A stretch of 64,000 nt of DNA from Calothrix membranacea FACHB-236 (GTDB lineage: Bacteria > Cyanobacteriota > Cyanobacteriia > Cyanobacteriales > Nostocaceae): positions 1 through 64,000 of the forward strand of contig NZ_JACJPX010000012.1 in NCBI RefSeq assembly GCF_014696315.1, read 5' to 3'. Each line of letters begins with the position of its first letter. Position 1 is the first letter of the stretch. The notes beneath the pieces were generated by a model. The model was not told the DNA's origin, did not search any database, and worked only from the letters and a program-made list of their open reading frames with translations. This document shows positions 52,725 through 61,708 of the stretch, in pieces. Both the position numbers and the translations under genes were made by a program.

Positions 52725-53708
52725 ATGAAAGCACTGATTCTCGACCGACCAGGTTCTCCAGACACCCTCCGCCTTGCCCAAGTACCTCAGCCTCAACCAG
52801 GCGAGGGAGAAGTAAGAGTTAAAGTCAAGGCTGTCGGCTTAAATCCAGCAGATTACCAATTTATGGGGCGGGGATTTCCTAGTTGGAATTATCCCTTTAT
52901 TCCTGGTCTAGATGTGGCTGGTACCATAGACGCTATCGGTGCCAATGTCACTGGTTGGGAAATAGGCGATCGCATTTATTATCACGGCGATTTCTCCAAG
53001 CCAGGTGGGTTCGCCCAATGGACAATTACTACCGCCCATACTATTGCTTCTCTACCTGATAGTCTCTCTTTTACTGCTGCTGCGGCTTTACCTTGTGCAG
53101 GTTTTACCGCCTACCAAGTTCTTTATCGCAAATTACATATCCAGCCAGACCAAACCATCCTCATTCATGGAGGTGCGGGAGGAGTAGGAGGCTTTGCTGT
53201 GCAGTTAGCTGCCCTCGCCGGACTCAAAGTGATTTCTACCTGTTCTGCACGTAATAGAGAATGGGTGCGTCAGCTAGGCGCTAGTGAAGTCATCGATTAC
53301 AACAGTGAGGATGTTAGCGCTAGAGTCCGGGAAATTACTCAGGGACGAGGCGTTGATGCCATAATTGATACTGTCAGTTCCGCTCATGCCACCGCTGGAC
53401 TTGATTTGCTAGCCTTTGGTGGTGGTATTGCCTGTGTAGCGGGATTACCTGATTTCAGTCAAATGCAATCCTTTGGTAAAGCAATTTCTGTCCATGATAT
53501 AGCCTTAGGGATGGCTTATTTATTAGGTGATATTAAAGCCCAAGCAGAACTTGCAGAAATTGGTCAAGAATTAGCTAAATTAGTTACCCATCATCAAATT
53601 AATCCTATCCTCCAAGAAGTAATTTCTTTAGAAGAAATTCCTCAAGCATTGGTGCGTCTTTCAGGTCGCCATGTCAGAGGAAAAATAGTTGCTCAAATAG
53701 ATCCTTAA
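52725..53708 (+). CDS. MDR-family NADPH:quinone reductase-like protein (second copy)
   Basis: A 327-residue zinc-free MDR: MKALILDRPGSPDTLRLAQV, VKAVGLNPADYQF, GLDVAGTIDAIG, the NADPH motif HGGAGGVGGFAVQLAALAG and a C-terminal RHVRGKIVAQ. The ATG at 52725 gives the conserved start. A GTG at 52710 would extend it by 5 residues. It ends 14 bp before a DJ-1/PfpI gene, which ends 24 bp before a VOC gene, forming a tight three-gene operon. The same three families occur near the other end of the cluster. Confidence 0.88.
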   Translation: MKALILDRPGSPDTLRLAQVPQPQPGEGEVRVKVKAVGLNPADYQFMGRGFPSWNYPFIPGLDVAGTIDAIGANVTGWEIGDRIYYHGDFSKPGGFAQWTITTAHTIASLPDSLSFTAAAALPCAGFTAYQVLYRKLHIQPDQTILIHGGAGGVGGFAVQLAALAGLKVISTCSARNREWVRQLGASEVIDYNSEDVSARVREITQGRGVDAIIDTVSSAHATAGLDLLAFGGGIACVAGLPDFSQMQSFGKAISVHDIALGMAYLLGDIKAQAELAEIGQELAKLVTHHQINPILQEVISLEEIPQALVRLSGRHVRGKIVAQIDP

Positions 53709-53722
53709 GGTAAGTCAAGATT

Positions 53723-54292
53723 ATGAAACTCAAGGGAAAAAAGATTGGTATCCTGATTGAAAGCGACTTTTACGAACACGAGATTTGGTATTACAATTAC
53801 CGCTTTCCCGAAGAAGGTGCAGAACTGCATTTTCTCAGTCGCCTTTGGGGTCAATCATATCTAACTTTCAAAGGACATGAATATCATGCACCCTTTGAGT
53901 GTCACAAAAGTTTTGAAACGATAGATGATGAAGAACTTAAAAGCTATGCTGCCATCATAGTTCCATCTGCTATGGTTTCTGACCGCCTGCGATATACAGA
54001 AGATGTGACTCAAATGCCTCCCGCCTGTGAGTTTCTTAAAAGAGCATTCGCAGACAAAAATATCCTCAAAGGAATCATTTGTCATGGGATGTGGTTAGTA
54101 TCTCCTGTACCAGAATTAGTCAAGGGCCGCCCCGTAACTTGTCATAACAACCTACATGGTGATGTAGTGAATATGGGCGCTATCTATACCAACGAAGATG
54201 TCGTTGTCGATGGTGATTTAGTGACTGGACGTAGTGGCGGTCATGCTCACCTATTCGCCAAAAAAATCATTGAAATTTTGGCAGAACGTTAA
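53723..54292 (+). CDS. DJ-1/PfpI family protein (second copy)
   Basis: A 189-residue PfpI-type protein: KKIGILIESDFYEHEIWY with the early Glu, a beta strand AAIIVPSAMVS, the nucleophile elbow GIICHGMWLVSPVPEL (Cys120, His121), then VTCHNNLHGDVVNMGA and GDLVTGRSGGHAH. Length and motif are close to PfpI/YhbO-type deglycase-peptidase-like proteins. It lies within the MDR-DJ1-VOC operon. Reaction uncertain; handling of reactive carbonyls is the common theme (inference). Confidence 0.88.
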   Translation: MKLKGKKIGILIESDFYEHEIWYYNYRFPEEGAELHFLSRLWGQSYLTFKGHEYHAPFECHKSFETIDDEELKSYAAIIVPSAMVSDRLRYTEDVTQMPPACEFLKRAFADKNILKGIICHGMWLVSPVPELVKGRPVTCHNNLHGDVVNMGAIYTNEDVVVDGDLVTGRSGGHAHLFAKKIIEILAER

Positions 54293-54316
54293 GAAAAATT
54301 AAGGCTAAACAGAGTT

Positions 54317-54751
54317 ATGGGTTTACAAATCTTTTCTCAAGTTGCACTTACTTGTAAAGATCCGATCGCAACTGAAAAATTTTACAGCAAATATTTTGGT
54401 TTTAAACGCGCTAGGGTAGCAAAGCTCCCTGACGGTGATCAAATAGTGTTTATCAAAATGGCAGATAGTGCCTTTTATTTAGAACTATTTAAAGCCAAAG
54501 AAGAATCTCCCGTACCACCACCAATTAATGATGGGCCGCAGTATCCAGGAGTACGTCAACTCGCCTTTAAAGTTGATAGCGTTGATGGCAAACTTGCAGA
54601 AATGGGAGATGATGCCAAAATCACTCTTGGCCCTTTAAATTTTGATGATTATATCCCTGGATGGCGTACTGTTTGGGTTGCTGACCCCGATGGCAATATT
54701 GTAGAAATCAGCCAAGGTTTTACTGATGAAGATAATCCTCCCCCTCTATAG
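54317..54751 (+). CDS. VOC family protein (second copy)
   Basis: A 144-residue VOC-fold protein: VALTCKDPIATEKFYSKYFGF, ADSAFYLELFKAKEES, GVRQLAFKVDSVDGKLAEMG, and WRTVWVADPDGNIVEISQGF. The C-terminal Glu in DPDGNIVEIS corresponds to a usual metal ligand of the family. It is the last gene of the MDR-DJ1-VOC operon and the last gene I place in the accessory cluster. Confidence 0.87.
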   Translation: MGLQIFSQVALTCKDPIATEKFYSKYFGFKRARVAKLPDGDQIVFIKMADSAFYLELFKAKEESPVPPPINDGPQYPGVRQLAFKVDSVDGKLAEMGDDAKITLGPLNFDDYIPGWRTVWVADPDGNIVEISQGFTDEDNPPPL

Positions 54752-54875
54752 TTTTGGAGAGCCAGTTATTAGATTTTCAAATTTTTGCGTAGTACTTCAA
54801 TAATCTATACTCTACCTACATTATGTATGCCATACTGACACAACAGTAGGATGAAGATTCAGGAGATCGCCGCTA

Positions 54876-55553
54876 ATGTCTAACGAAGACAATACTGTTA
54901 AAAGTGAAAAACCTACCGCTGCTTTTCATGGAAATGAGCGAATAATAGCTCTTAGTGATGGCGTTTTTGCAATTGTCATCACCTTGTTAGTGCTAGAGAT
55001 TAAAGTTCCCCATATCGAACCTGGTTTGGTAGATAAAGAACTGCCTTATGCACTGATGCATTTGTTACCGAAAATTATCGCTCATATCATCAGTTTTGTA
55101 GTCTTAGGCATTTATTGGATCAGCCATCACAACACATTTATGCATATCAAACGCCATGACAGAGTGCTGCTATGGCTGAATATTCTCTTCTTGCTATGTG
55201 TTGCTTCTATGCCTTTTCCAACTGCGCTACTTAGCGAGTATCCTAATCAAAGAATCGCAATCATTGCCTACGCTTCAACTTTAGTCCTAGCTGGCATAGC
55301 TATGGATGTGATGTGGTGGTATGCTTCAACTTATCGCCTCTTAGATGAGACTCAAGAGGATAAAAACTTTATTGCTTTTGTTCACCGTCGTAACTTAATT
55401 GCACCCCTAGCTTATTTATTTGCGATCGCCATATCTTTTGTTAGTCTCACATTAGCAAAATTGGTTTTTATCATTGTTGCCTTGTACTACATACTTCCCA
55501 ATCCCTTAGACCGCAAGCGTTTTCAAAAATTATCCAGTCGTTTTGATCGCTAA
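54876..55553 (+). CDS. TMEM175/DUF1211-family potassium-channel-like membrane protein
   Basis: A 225-residue protein with about six transmembrane helices. The pore-helix motif in the first is ERIIALSDGVFAIVITLLVLEI (RxxxFSDGVFAI-like), characteristic of bacterial TMEM175-type K+ channels. The FSD is LSD here. Other hydrophobic segments: HIISFVVLGIYWISHHNTF, LLWLNILFLLCVASMPFPT. The ATG at 54876 is preceded by AGGAGATCGCCGCTA. It has no obvious link with neighbours. Confidence 0.88.
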   Translation: MSNEDNTVKSEKPTAAFHGNERIIALSDGVFAIVITLLVLEIKVPHIEPGLVDKELPYALMHLLPKIIAHIISFVVLGIYWISHHNTFMHIKRHDRVLLWLNILFLLCVASMPFPTALLSEYPNQRIAIIAYASTLVLAGIAMDVMWWYASTYRLLDETQEDKNFIAFVHRRNLIAPLAYLFAIAISFVSLTLAKLVFIIVALYYILPNPLDRKRFQKLSSRFDR

Positions 55554-55724
55554 CTAAAGGATGAAGTATTCAGGATGAAGTCTCAACTATGAAGTATAAG
55601 CAACAAACCCATCGATAAGAAGTTCTAGTTCCAGTCTGAAAATATAACGATTTTTTTCAGCCTTTACCCTTCATCCTTTAGCCTTTCTCTCATCCTCCTC
55701 TAAAATTTCTTGGAGAAGACTACC
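55554..55724. other. Short spacer before AGE-family gene
   Basis: A 171-bp spacer with scattered atgaagt/ccttcatc repeats and the GGAG ribosome-binding site of the next gene. No other feature seen. Confidence 0.4.
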
Positions 55725-57539
55725 ATGAGTATCAATTTCCCCTTCTCAGATTTAATCGCTGGCTACGTTACTCACTATGACGCAAATGGCGATGTGTTTG
55801 GACTCAAAACCTCTGATGGTAGAGAGTTTAAAGCCAAACTGAGTCCGATGGCCTATGCCAAACTAATTCAGAATTTTGACGAAGGCTACCCTGATGCGAC
55901 TGGTAGCATGAAATCTATGCTGGCTCCAGGTAGATTTTTGTTTGCCTACGGCGTATTTTATCCAGATAGCGATTTGTTTGATGCTAAACAAATAGTATTT
56001 GCAGGTCGGCAAAAAAGCGATTACGTATTTGAAAAACAAGACTGGTGGATTAAGCAAGTTAATGCTTTGGGTAAATTCTACCTCAAAGCCCAATTTGGCG
56101 ATAAAGAATACGACTATCGTAACTATCGCACCACTCTCAGTTTAAGCGGAGTTCTATCAACTACTAATTTCCGTCAAGAAACCGATACGATTTCCCGCTT
56201 AGTATATGGTTTCGCTACAGCTTTCTTGATGACTGGTAATGATAGCTTTTTGAGAGCCGCTGAAAGAGGTACCGAATACCTGCGCGAACACATGCGGTTT
56301 GTAGATTCAGACGAAGGCATCGTCTATTGGTATCATGGGATTGACGTAAATGGCGATCGCGAAGAAAAAATCTTTGCTTCTGAATTTGGGGATGACTACT
56401 ACGCGATTCCCGCTTATGAACAAATTTATGCCTTAGCTGGCCCCATCCAAACCTATCGCTGTACTGGCGATCCCAAAATTATGGATGATACCGAGAAGAC
56501 GATTAAGTTGTTTAACAACTTCTTCTTGGATAAAGGCCCAGAGGGTGGATACTTCTCTCACCTCGATCCCTTTACCTTAGATCCTCTCAGCGATTCCCTA
56601 GGCCATAATAAAGGCAAAAAGAATTGGAACTCTGTTGGTGACCACGCCCCAGCTTATTTAATTAACTTGTGGTTGGCTACAGGTAAGCAAGAATATGCTG
56701 ATATGTTGGAGTACACCTTCGACACCATCGAGAAACGCTTCCCTGATTACGCCAATAGCCCATTTGTCCAAGAACGTTTCTACCAAGATTGGTCTGCTGA
56801 TACCACTTGGGGTTGGCAGCAAAATCGGGCTGTAGTTGGTCACAACTTGAAGATTTCTTGGAACTTGATGCGGATGCACAGCCTCAAAGCCAAGGATAGT
56901 TATACTAACTTAGCGCAAAAAATTGCTGATATCATGCCTGGCGTTGGTAGTGACCAGCAGCGTGGTGGTTGGTATGACGTTGTAGAAAGATTGCTAGGGG
57001 AAGGCGAAAAACATTATCGCTTTGTGTGGCACGATCGCAAAGCTTGGTGGCAACAAGAACAAGCAATTCTAGCTTACCTAATCTTAACTGGTATTGTTGG
57101 TAACAAAGAATATCACCGTTTAGCCCGTGAATCAGCAGCCTTTTACAATGCTTGGTTCCTCGATTTAGAAGAAGGTGGCGTTTACTTCAACGTTCTTGCC
57201 AATGGTATTCCTTATCTGGCTGGCGGTAACGAACGGGGTAAAGGGTCGCACTCCATGAGTGGCTATCACTCATTTGAGTTATGCTATTTAGCAGCAGTTT
57301 ATACCAACTTGCTAATTACTAAGCAGCCAATGGACTTTTACTTTAAGCCCATTCCTGGAGGCTTCCCTGATAATATTCTCCGCGTATCACCGGATATTTT
57401 ACCACCTGGAAGTATTAAAATTGGCAAGTGTGAAATCGACGGAGAACCTTACAGCAACTTTGATGCTCAAGCTCTCACTGTCAATTTACCCAAGACTAAC
57501 GAACGGGTAAAAGTTAAGGTGCAGATTGTACCTGTGTAG
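55725..57539 (+). CDS. AGE (N-acylglucosamine 2-epimerase)-superfamily protein, slr1855-like
   Basis: A 604-residue (alpha/alpha)6-barrel protein. Fold-typical segments: YGFATAFLMTGNDSFLRAAERG, GDDYYAIPAYEQIYALAG, WNSVGDHAPAYLINLWLATG, WWQQEQAILAYLILTG and GYHSFELCYLAAVY. Members epimerise or isomerise sugars, but this cyanobacterial subgroup is of unproven activity. The start is the ATG at 55725, with GGAG 9-12 nt upstream, rather than an upstream TTG. In Synechocystis the homologue (slr1855) precedes the icfG genes, matching the order here. Confidence 0.88.
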   Translation: MSINFPFSDLIAGYVTHYDANGDVFGLKTSDGREFKAKLSPMAYAKLIQNFDEGYPDATGSMKSMLAPGRFLFAYGVFYPDSDLFDAKQIVFAGRQKSDYVFEKQDWWIKQVNALGKFYLKAQFGDKEYDYRNYRTTLSLSGVLSTTNFRQETDTISRLVYGFATAFLMTGNDSFLRAAERGTEYLREHMRFVDSDEGIVYWYHGIDVNGDREEKIFASEFGDDYYAIPAYEQIYALAGPIQTYRCTGDPKIMDDTEKTIKLFNNFFLDKGPEGGYFSHLDPFTLDPLSDSLGHNKGKKNWNSVGDHAPAYLINLWLATGKQEYADMLEYTFDTIEKRFPDYANSPFVQERFYQDWSADTTWGWQQNRAVVGHNLKISWNLMRMHSLKAKDSYTNLAQKIADIMPGVGSDQQRGGWYDVVERLLGEGEKHYRFVWHDRKAWWQQEQAILAYLILTGIVGNKEYHRLARESAAFYNAWFLDLEEGGVYFNVLANGIPYLAGGNERGKGSHSMSGYHSFELCYLAAVYTNLLITKQPMDFYFKPIPGGFPDNILRVSPDILPPGSIKIGKCEIDGEPYSNFDAQALTVNLPKTNERVKVKVQIVPV

Positions 57540-57599
57540 CTATAGATGAAACAATGGGGGTAAGGGAACTCTAAAAAATAAATTATTCCGTTCAAGTCG

Positions 57600-57645
57600 T
57601 TGACTGTTGACGGTTCACAGTTAATAGTCAACGGTCAACAGTGAA
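57600..57645 (+). repeat. STRR inverted tract (ttgactg / cagtcaa)
   Basis: Heptamer words in both orientations form an imperfect hairpin in the spacer between the AGE-family and STAS genes. This is the same family as the 35102-35255 array. Confidence 0.75.
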
Positions 57646-57748
57646 CAATCACTTCGGGAATATTATTTTACTTGGAAGTCCCTAAGAGAAAACCCTTCTC
57701 TTTATTCCCATTCCTTCATTACGAATTCAGTGGAACTTGGCAATAAAT

Positions 57749-58081
57749 ATGGAAATTAACATCAAGACAATTGAAGACGTAAAGGTAGCTGAGCTTACAG
57801 GTGATGTAGATGCGAGTACAGCACCATCTGTGACCGAAAAAGTTTTACCTCTGGCTCAACCAGGAAGTAAGATTCTCCTCGATATGACTGCGGTACCTTA
57901 TATGTCCAGCGCTGGCTTGCGGATGTTGCTGTCTCTGTATCGCCAAGCAACTGCCAAAGAAGGCAAGCTAGTATTGGTTGGCTTAACTGAGGATATTCGA
58001 GATACCATGTCAGTCACAGGATTCCTCGACTTTTTTACGACTAGCGAAACTCTTGAAGAAGCATTAGCAATACTGACATAA
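57749..58081 (+). CDS. STAS-domain anti-sigma-factor-antagonist-like protein (slr1856-like)
   Basis: The 110-residue STAS protein. Motifs: VAELTGDVDASTAP, ILLDMTAVPYMSSAGLRMLL (phospho-acceptor Ser in MSSAGLR), LVLVGLTEDIRDTM. In Synechocystis the STAS proteins of the icfG cluster are phosphorylated by a local anti-sigma-type kinase and dephosphorylated by IcfG (established knowledge). The ATG at 57749 is preferred over a TTG at 57737. glgX starts 49 bp downstream. Confidence 0.9.
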   Translation: MEINIKTIEDVKVAELTGDVDASTAPSVTEKVLPLAQPGSKILLDMTAVPYMSSAGLRMLLSLYRQATAKEGKLVLVGLTEDIRDTMSVTGFLDFFTTSETLEEALAILT

Positions 58082-58129
58082 AAGGATTGGCCGTGACTGC
58101 TGACAACGGGGAAATAAGGACAAGTAACA

Positions 58130-60250
58130 ATGGAAAGAATTGATATTCATCCAACGCATACTTATGAAGGTTTTAAATTACGTAACGGCAAGCCATTCCC
58201 GTTCGGTGCAACTTTAGTACCGGGAGGGGTTAACTTCTCTATTTTTTCGAGTCAAGCCACATCCTGTACTTTAGTCCTGTTTAAGAAGCACGCCCAACAA
58301 CCGTTGGTAGAAATTCCTTTTCCGCAGGAGTTTCGGATTGGTAATGTCTATTGCATGGTCGTATTTGACCTAGATTACGAAAATCTGGAATATGGCTATC
58401 GCATGGACGGGCCAAATAATTTCCGTGAAGGGCATTGGTTTGACAAAAGTAAAATATTGATGGACCCCTACGCCAAAATTATTGGCGGTCGGGATGTTTG
58501 GGGAGTTACTCCAGATTGGAATGATATCTATCACCATCGAGCTAGAATTGCCTTTGATGATTTTGATTGGGAAGATGATCGTCCTTTAGAAATCCCACCA
58601 TCAGATCAAATCATCTATGAGATGCACGTCCGCAGCTTTACCCGTCATCCTTCCTCAGGAGTCAAAGATAATCATAAAGGAACATTTGCCGGGATTCGGG
58701 AAAAAATTCCTTACTTAAAAGAATTGGGTGTCAATGCGGTGGAATTGATGCCCATTTATGAATTTGATGAGTTTGAAAATAGCCGTCCTAACCCGCAAAC
58801 AGGGGAAACTCTTTACAATTATTGGGGTTATAGTACAGTTGGTTTTTTTGCTCCCAAAGCTGGTTACGCAGCTACAGGTAAATTTGGGATGCAGGTTGAT
58901 GAGTTGAAATCCTTAGTCAAGGAATTACACAAAAACGGTATTGAAGTAATTTTAGACGTAGTATTCAACCACACTGCGGAAGGCAACGAAAACGGGCCGA
59001 CCATTTCTTTCCGTGGGATTGACAATAAAACTTACTATATGTTGACCCCTGAAGGGTATTATTATAACTTCAGTGGTACTGGTAATACTCTCAATTGTAA
59101 TAACCCAGTAGTACGGGGCATAGTACTAGATTGTTTGCGTTACTGGGCATCAGAATATCATATAGATGGCTTCCGGTTTGATTTAGCCGCTATTTTAGGG
59201 CGCGATCCTTGGGGCGCACCCCTAGCAAATCCACCACTGCTAGAATCTTTGGCCTTTGACCCGATTTTGGCTAAATGTAAACTGATTGCGGAAGCTTGGG
59301 ATGCCGGCGGTTTATACCAAGTAGGTTCTTTCCCAGCTTATGGACGTTGGGCAGAATGGAATGGTAAATACCGTGATGGTATCCGTAAGTTCTTAAAAGG
59401 GGATGGTAGCGTTGGCGATGCAGCTCAACGTTTACAAGGTTCTCCCGATTTATACGCTTGGTCTGGTCGCGCGCCAGCAACTTCCATTAATTTCATTACT
59501 GCCCATGATGGTTTTACTATGATGGATCTGGTTTCCTATAATGGGAAACACAATGAAGCTAATGGTGAAAACAACAACGATGGCAGCAATGATAATGATA
59601 GCTGGAACTGTGGTTGGGAAGGGCCAACCGACGATCCAGGCATTAATGCCTTACGTCATCGCCAGATTAAAAATGCGATCGCCATGTTGATGGTTTCTCA
59701 AGGTGTGCCGATGATTCTCATGGGAGATGAAGTAGGACGCACTCAAAATGGCAATAATAACACTTATTGCCACGATAATGAGTTGAACTGGTTAGACTGG
59801 AAACTGCTAGAAAAGAATGCAGATTTGTTTAAGTTTTTTAAACACTGCATCGCCTTCCGCAATGCCCATCCAGTCTTGAGAAACGAATGGCATTTCCAAA
59901 ATCGGGATTATGTAGGTAGTGGCTATGCAGATATTACCTGGCATGGCACTCGAGCTTGGAATGCTGATTGGTCTGATTCCTGTCGTACTATAGCTTTTAT
60001 GCTTTGTGGCAAACACGCCAAACAGGGAACAGTAGCAGATAACTACATTTATGTAGCAATGAATATGCACTGGCAAGCCCAGTGGTTTGAAATTCCCCGA
60101 TTGCATCCGGGAATGAAGTGGTCTGTCTTTGCTAATACTGGCGCAAATCCACCAGAAGATAGCTGGGAACCAGGAAAAGAACCAGTACTAGAGAATCAAG
60201 CTGCATTGCTGATGGGCGATCGCTCTGTGGCAATTTTAGTGGGTAAATAG
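58130..60250 (+). CDS. glgX: Glycogen debranching enzyme GlgX (isoamylase-type)
   Basis: GlgX cleaves alpha-1,6 branches of phosphorylase-limited glycogen. The 706-residue product has an N-terminal CBM48 (PFPFGATLVPGGVNFSIFSS) and a GH13 catalytic barrel: DVVFNHTAEG, GFRFDLAAILGRD (nucleophile Asp), LIAEAWDAGG (acid/base Glu) and FITAHDGFTMMDLV (transition-state HD). C-terminal MGDEVGRTQNGNNN is typical of this subgroup. It sits between two STAS genes, the same unusual arrangement as Synechocystis slr1856-slr1857-slr1859, tying glycogen use to the phospho-switch. Confidence 0.95.
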   Translation: MERIDIHPTHTYEGFKLRNGKPFPFGATLVPGGVNFSIFSSQATSCTLVLFKKHAQQPLVEIPFPQEFRIGNVYCMVVFDLDYENLEYGYRMDGPNNFREGHWFDKSKILMDPYAKIIGGRDVWGVTPDWNDIYHHRARIAFDDFDWEDDRPLEIPPSDQIIYEMHVRSFTRHPSSGVKDNHKGTFAGIREKIPYLKELGVNAVELMPIYEFDEFENSRPNPQTGETLYNYWGYSTVGFFAPKAGYAATGKFGMQVDELKSLVKELHKNGIEVILDVVFNHTAEGNENGPTISFRGIDNKTYYMLTPEGYYYNFSGTGNTLNCNNPVVRGIVLDCLRYWASEYHIDGFRFDLAAILGRDPWGAPLANPPLLESLAFDPILAKCKLIAEAWDAGGLYQVGSFPAYGRWAEWNGKYRDGIRKFLKGDGSVGDAAQRLQGSPDLYAWSGRAPATSINFITAHDGFTMMDLVSYNGKHNEANGENNNDGSNDNDSWNCGWEGPTDDPGINALRHRQIKNAIAMLMVSQGVPMILMGDEVGRTQNGNNNTYCHDNELNWLDWKLLEKNADLFKFFKHCIAFRNAHPVLRNEWHFQNRDYVGSGYADITWHGTRAWNADWSDSCRTIAFMLCGKHAKQGTVADNYIYVAMNMHWQAQWFEIPRLHPGMKWSVFANTGANPPEDSWEPGKEPVLENQAALLMGDRSVAILVGK

Positions 60251-60341
60251 GTTAAAAGTTGGCAAAATTAAATTGCCATTTTTTAACCTTTTATCTCTGG
60301 TTAATAACTAACAACTAAGAACTTATAACTCAAAAAAGATC

Positions 60342-60680
60342 ATGGCTTTTTCAGCAACTCTCGAAACAGTTGGTAATGTCGCTAAAATCACCTTGGCTGG
60401 CGAACTAGATGCGAGTACAGCACCTGATTTTAAGCATAAAGTTGAGGAGGCCGCAGCACAAGAACCCAAACGGTTAGTGCTAATTCTCAACGAATTGGAA
60501 TATATGGCCAGTGCAGGATTGCGGGTGTTAATCTTTGCTAAACAAAAGATGGGTAAAGATGTGGATATGTATGTAGTAGGAACTCAGGAAATGGTGATGG
60601 ATACTATCACCAAGACTGGCTTCCATCACAGCGTGATTGCGCTGGATGAGTATGACGCAGCTGTGATAGAAAACATTTAG
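60342..60680 (+). CDS. STAS-domain protein (slr1859-like)
   Basis: A 112-residue STAS protein with ITLAGELDASTAPDF, LVLILNELEYMASAGLRVL (phospho-acceptor Ser in ASAGLR) and VVGTQEMVMDTI. It is similar to the STAS gene upstream of glgX but distinct. It probably is the second phospho-substrate of the switch, as in Synechocystis. Confidence 0.9.
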   Translation: MAFSATLETVGNVAKITLAGELDASTAPDFKHKVEEAAAQEPKRLVLILNELEYMASAGLRVLIFAKQKMGKDVDMYVVGTQEMVMDTITKTGFHHSVIALDEYDAAVIENI

Positions 60681-61040
60681 ATGACAAAGATGAAGTGTGA
60701 AGTAGAATTTTTATCCTTTACACTTCAAACATTTTTCAATAAGCGATACCAATTCTAGAGAATTGGTATTATTGATGTTTCTTTTATTAATAACGGGTGG
60801 TGCGTCGGGGTGGCTTTTAAGAAACATCGCACGCAACAGTGAAATTAATCAAAATTTTTCGCTTAGGCAGATTTAGACATCTGAGAAAACCAAGCAATAT
60901 TTTGCTATTTCAAATATAAAATGCTAAGACTTTATTGAAAATTGGGAATCTTAATTAAACAAAGCAAATAGCTTCTCAATATTTCAGCCATTTGGTAAAA
61001 AATTCATCTTTATGCTTATTCAGCAAAGGAAGCGCTAGGT
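60681..61040. other. 360-bp spacer with a perfect 10-bp hairpin
   Basis: No gene. The palindrome taccaattct-ag-agaattggta (60747-60768) lies 66 bp after the STAS stop and is followed by T-rich sequence. It may be a terminator, which would separate STAS from the kinase gene. Confidence 0.6.
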
Positions 61041-61457
61041 ATGACAACTTTAACTTTACCAGGAACTCTCGACTCTTTAGGCGCGATCGCTAAATATGTC
61101 ATGGAAGCAGCACAAACAGCTGGGTTGGATAAAAAAGCTACCTATAAGCTGCGTTTAGCAGTGGATGAAATAGCCTCTAATATTATTATTCATGGCTATG
61201 AAGAAGCTCATTTGGAAGGAGAAATAGATGTGTCTGCTGATATTGATGAGTCACGCTTAACCATCATTATTGAAGATACAGGCGCTAAATACGATCCTTA
61301 TGAAACAGTAGCCGTAGAAGAAGAACAATTGAAAAAGCCCTTAGACGAGAGACCTATAGGTGGGTTGGGTGTATATCTAGCAATTCAAGGAGTCGATAAG
61401 TATCTTTTTGAGAGAGTTGGCAACCGCAACCGTAATATTTTTATTGTTAACTGTTGA
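61041..61457 (+). CDS. Anti-sigma-factor-type HATPase kinase (RsbW/SpoIIAB-like, slr1861-like)
   Basis: A 138-residue GHKL ATPase. N-box LAVDEIASNIIIHGY, G1 region IIEDTGAKYDP, G2 region GGLGVYLAIQGVDKYLFER. It would phosphorylate a STAS serine, opposing the phosphatase. The order STAS, glgX, STAS, kinase, phosphatase here reverses the last two genes relative to Synechocystis slr1860-slr1861. Confidence 0.9.
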   Translation: MTTLTLPGTLDSLGAIAKYVMEAAQTAGLDKKATYKLRLAVDEIASNIIIHGYEEAHLEGEIDVSADIDESRLTIIIEDTGAKYDPYETVAVEEEQLKKPLDERPIGGLGVYLAIQGVDKYLFERVGNRNRNIFIVNC

Positions 61458-61708
61458 ATCAATTAAGACAACCAAAGTTAAATTATTAACCACCTGATAT
61501 AGGCTATATTAAGGTAAATATATCTTAATGCCTGGAATATTACCAGTTAAAGCTGTTGCCAAAATTTTCAGTAGTAAGTATTATTGAAAACAGCAGCTGA
61601 AAATATACTTGTTTATTTGTTAAAATATTTACATCACCTTAACTTAAAAAAACATTCGAGTCAAACTTATTTTCAATTAACTATTTAAATCCCTGTGTAG
61701 GTAAAAAG

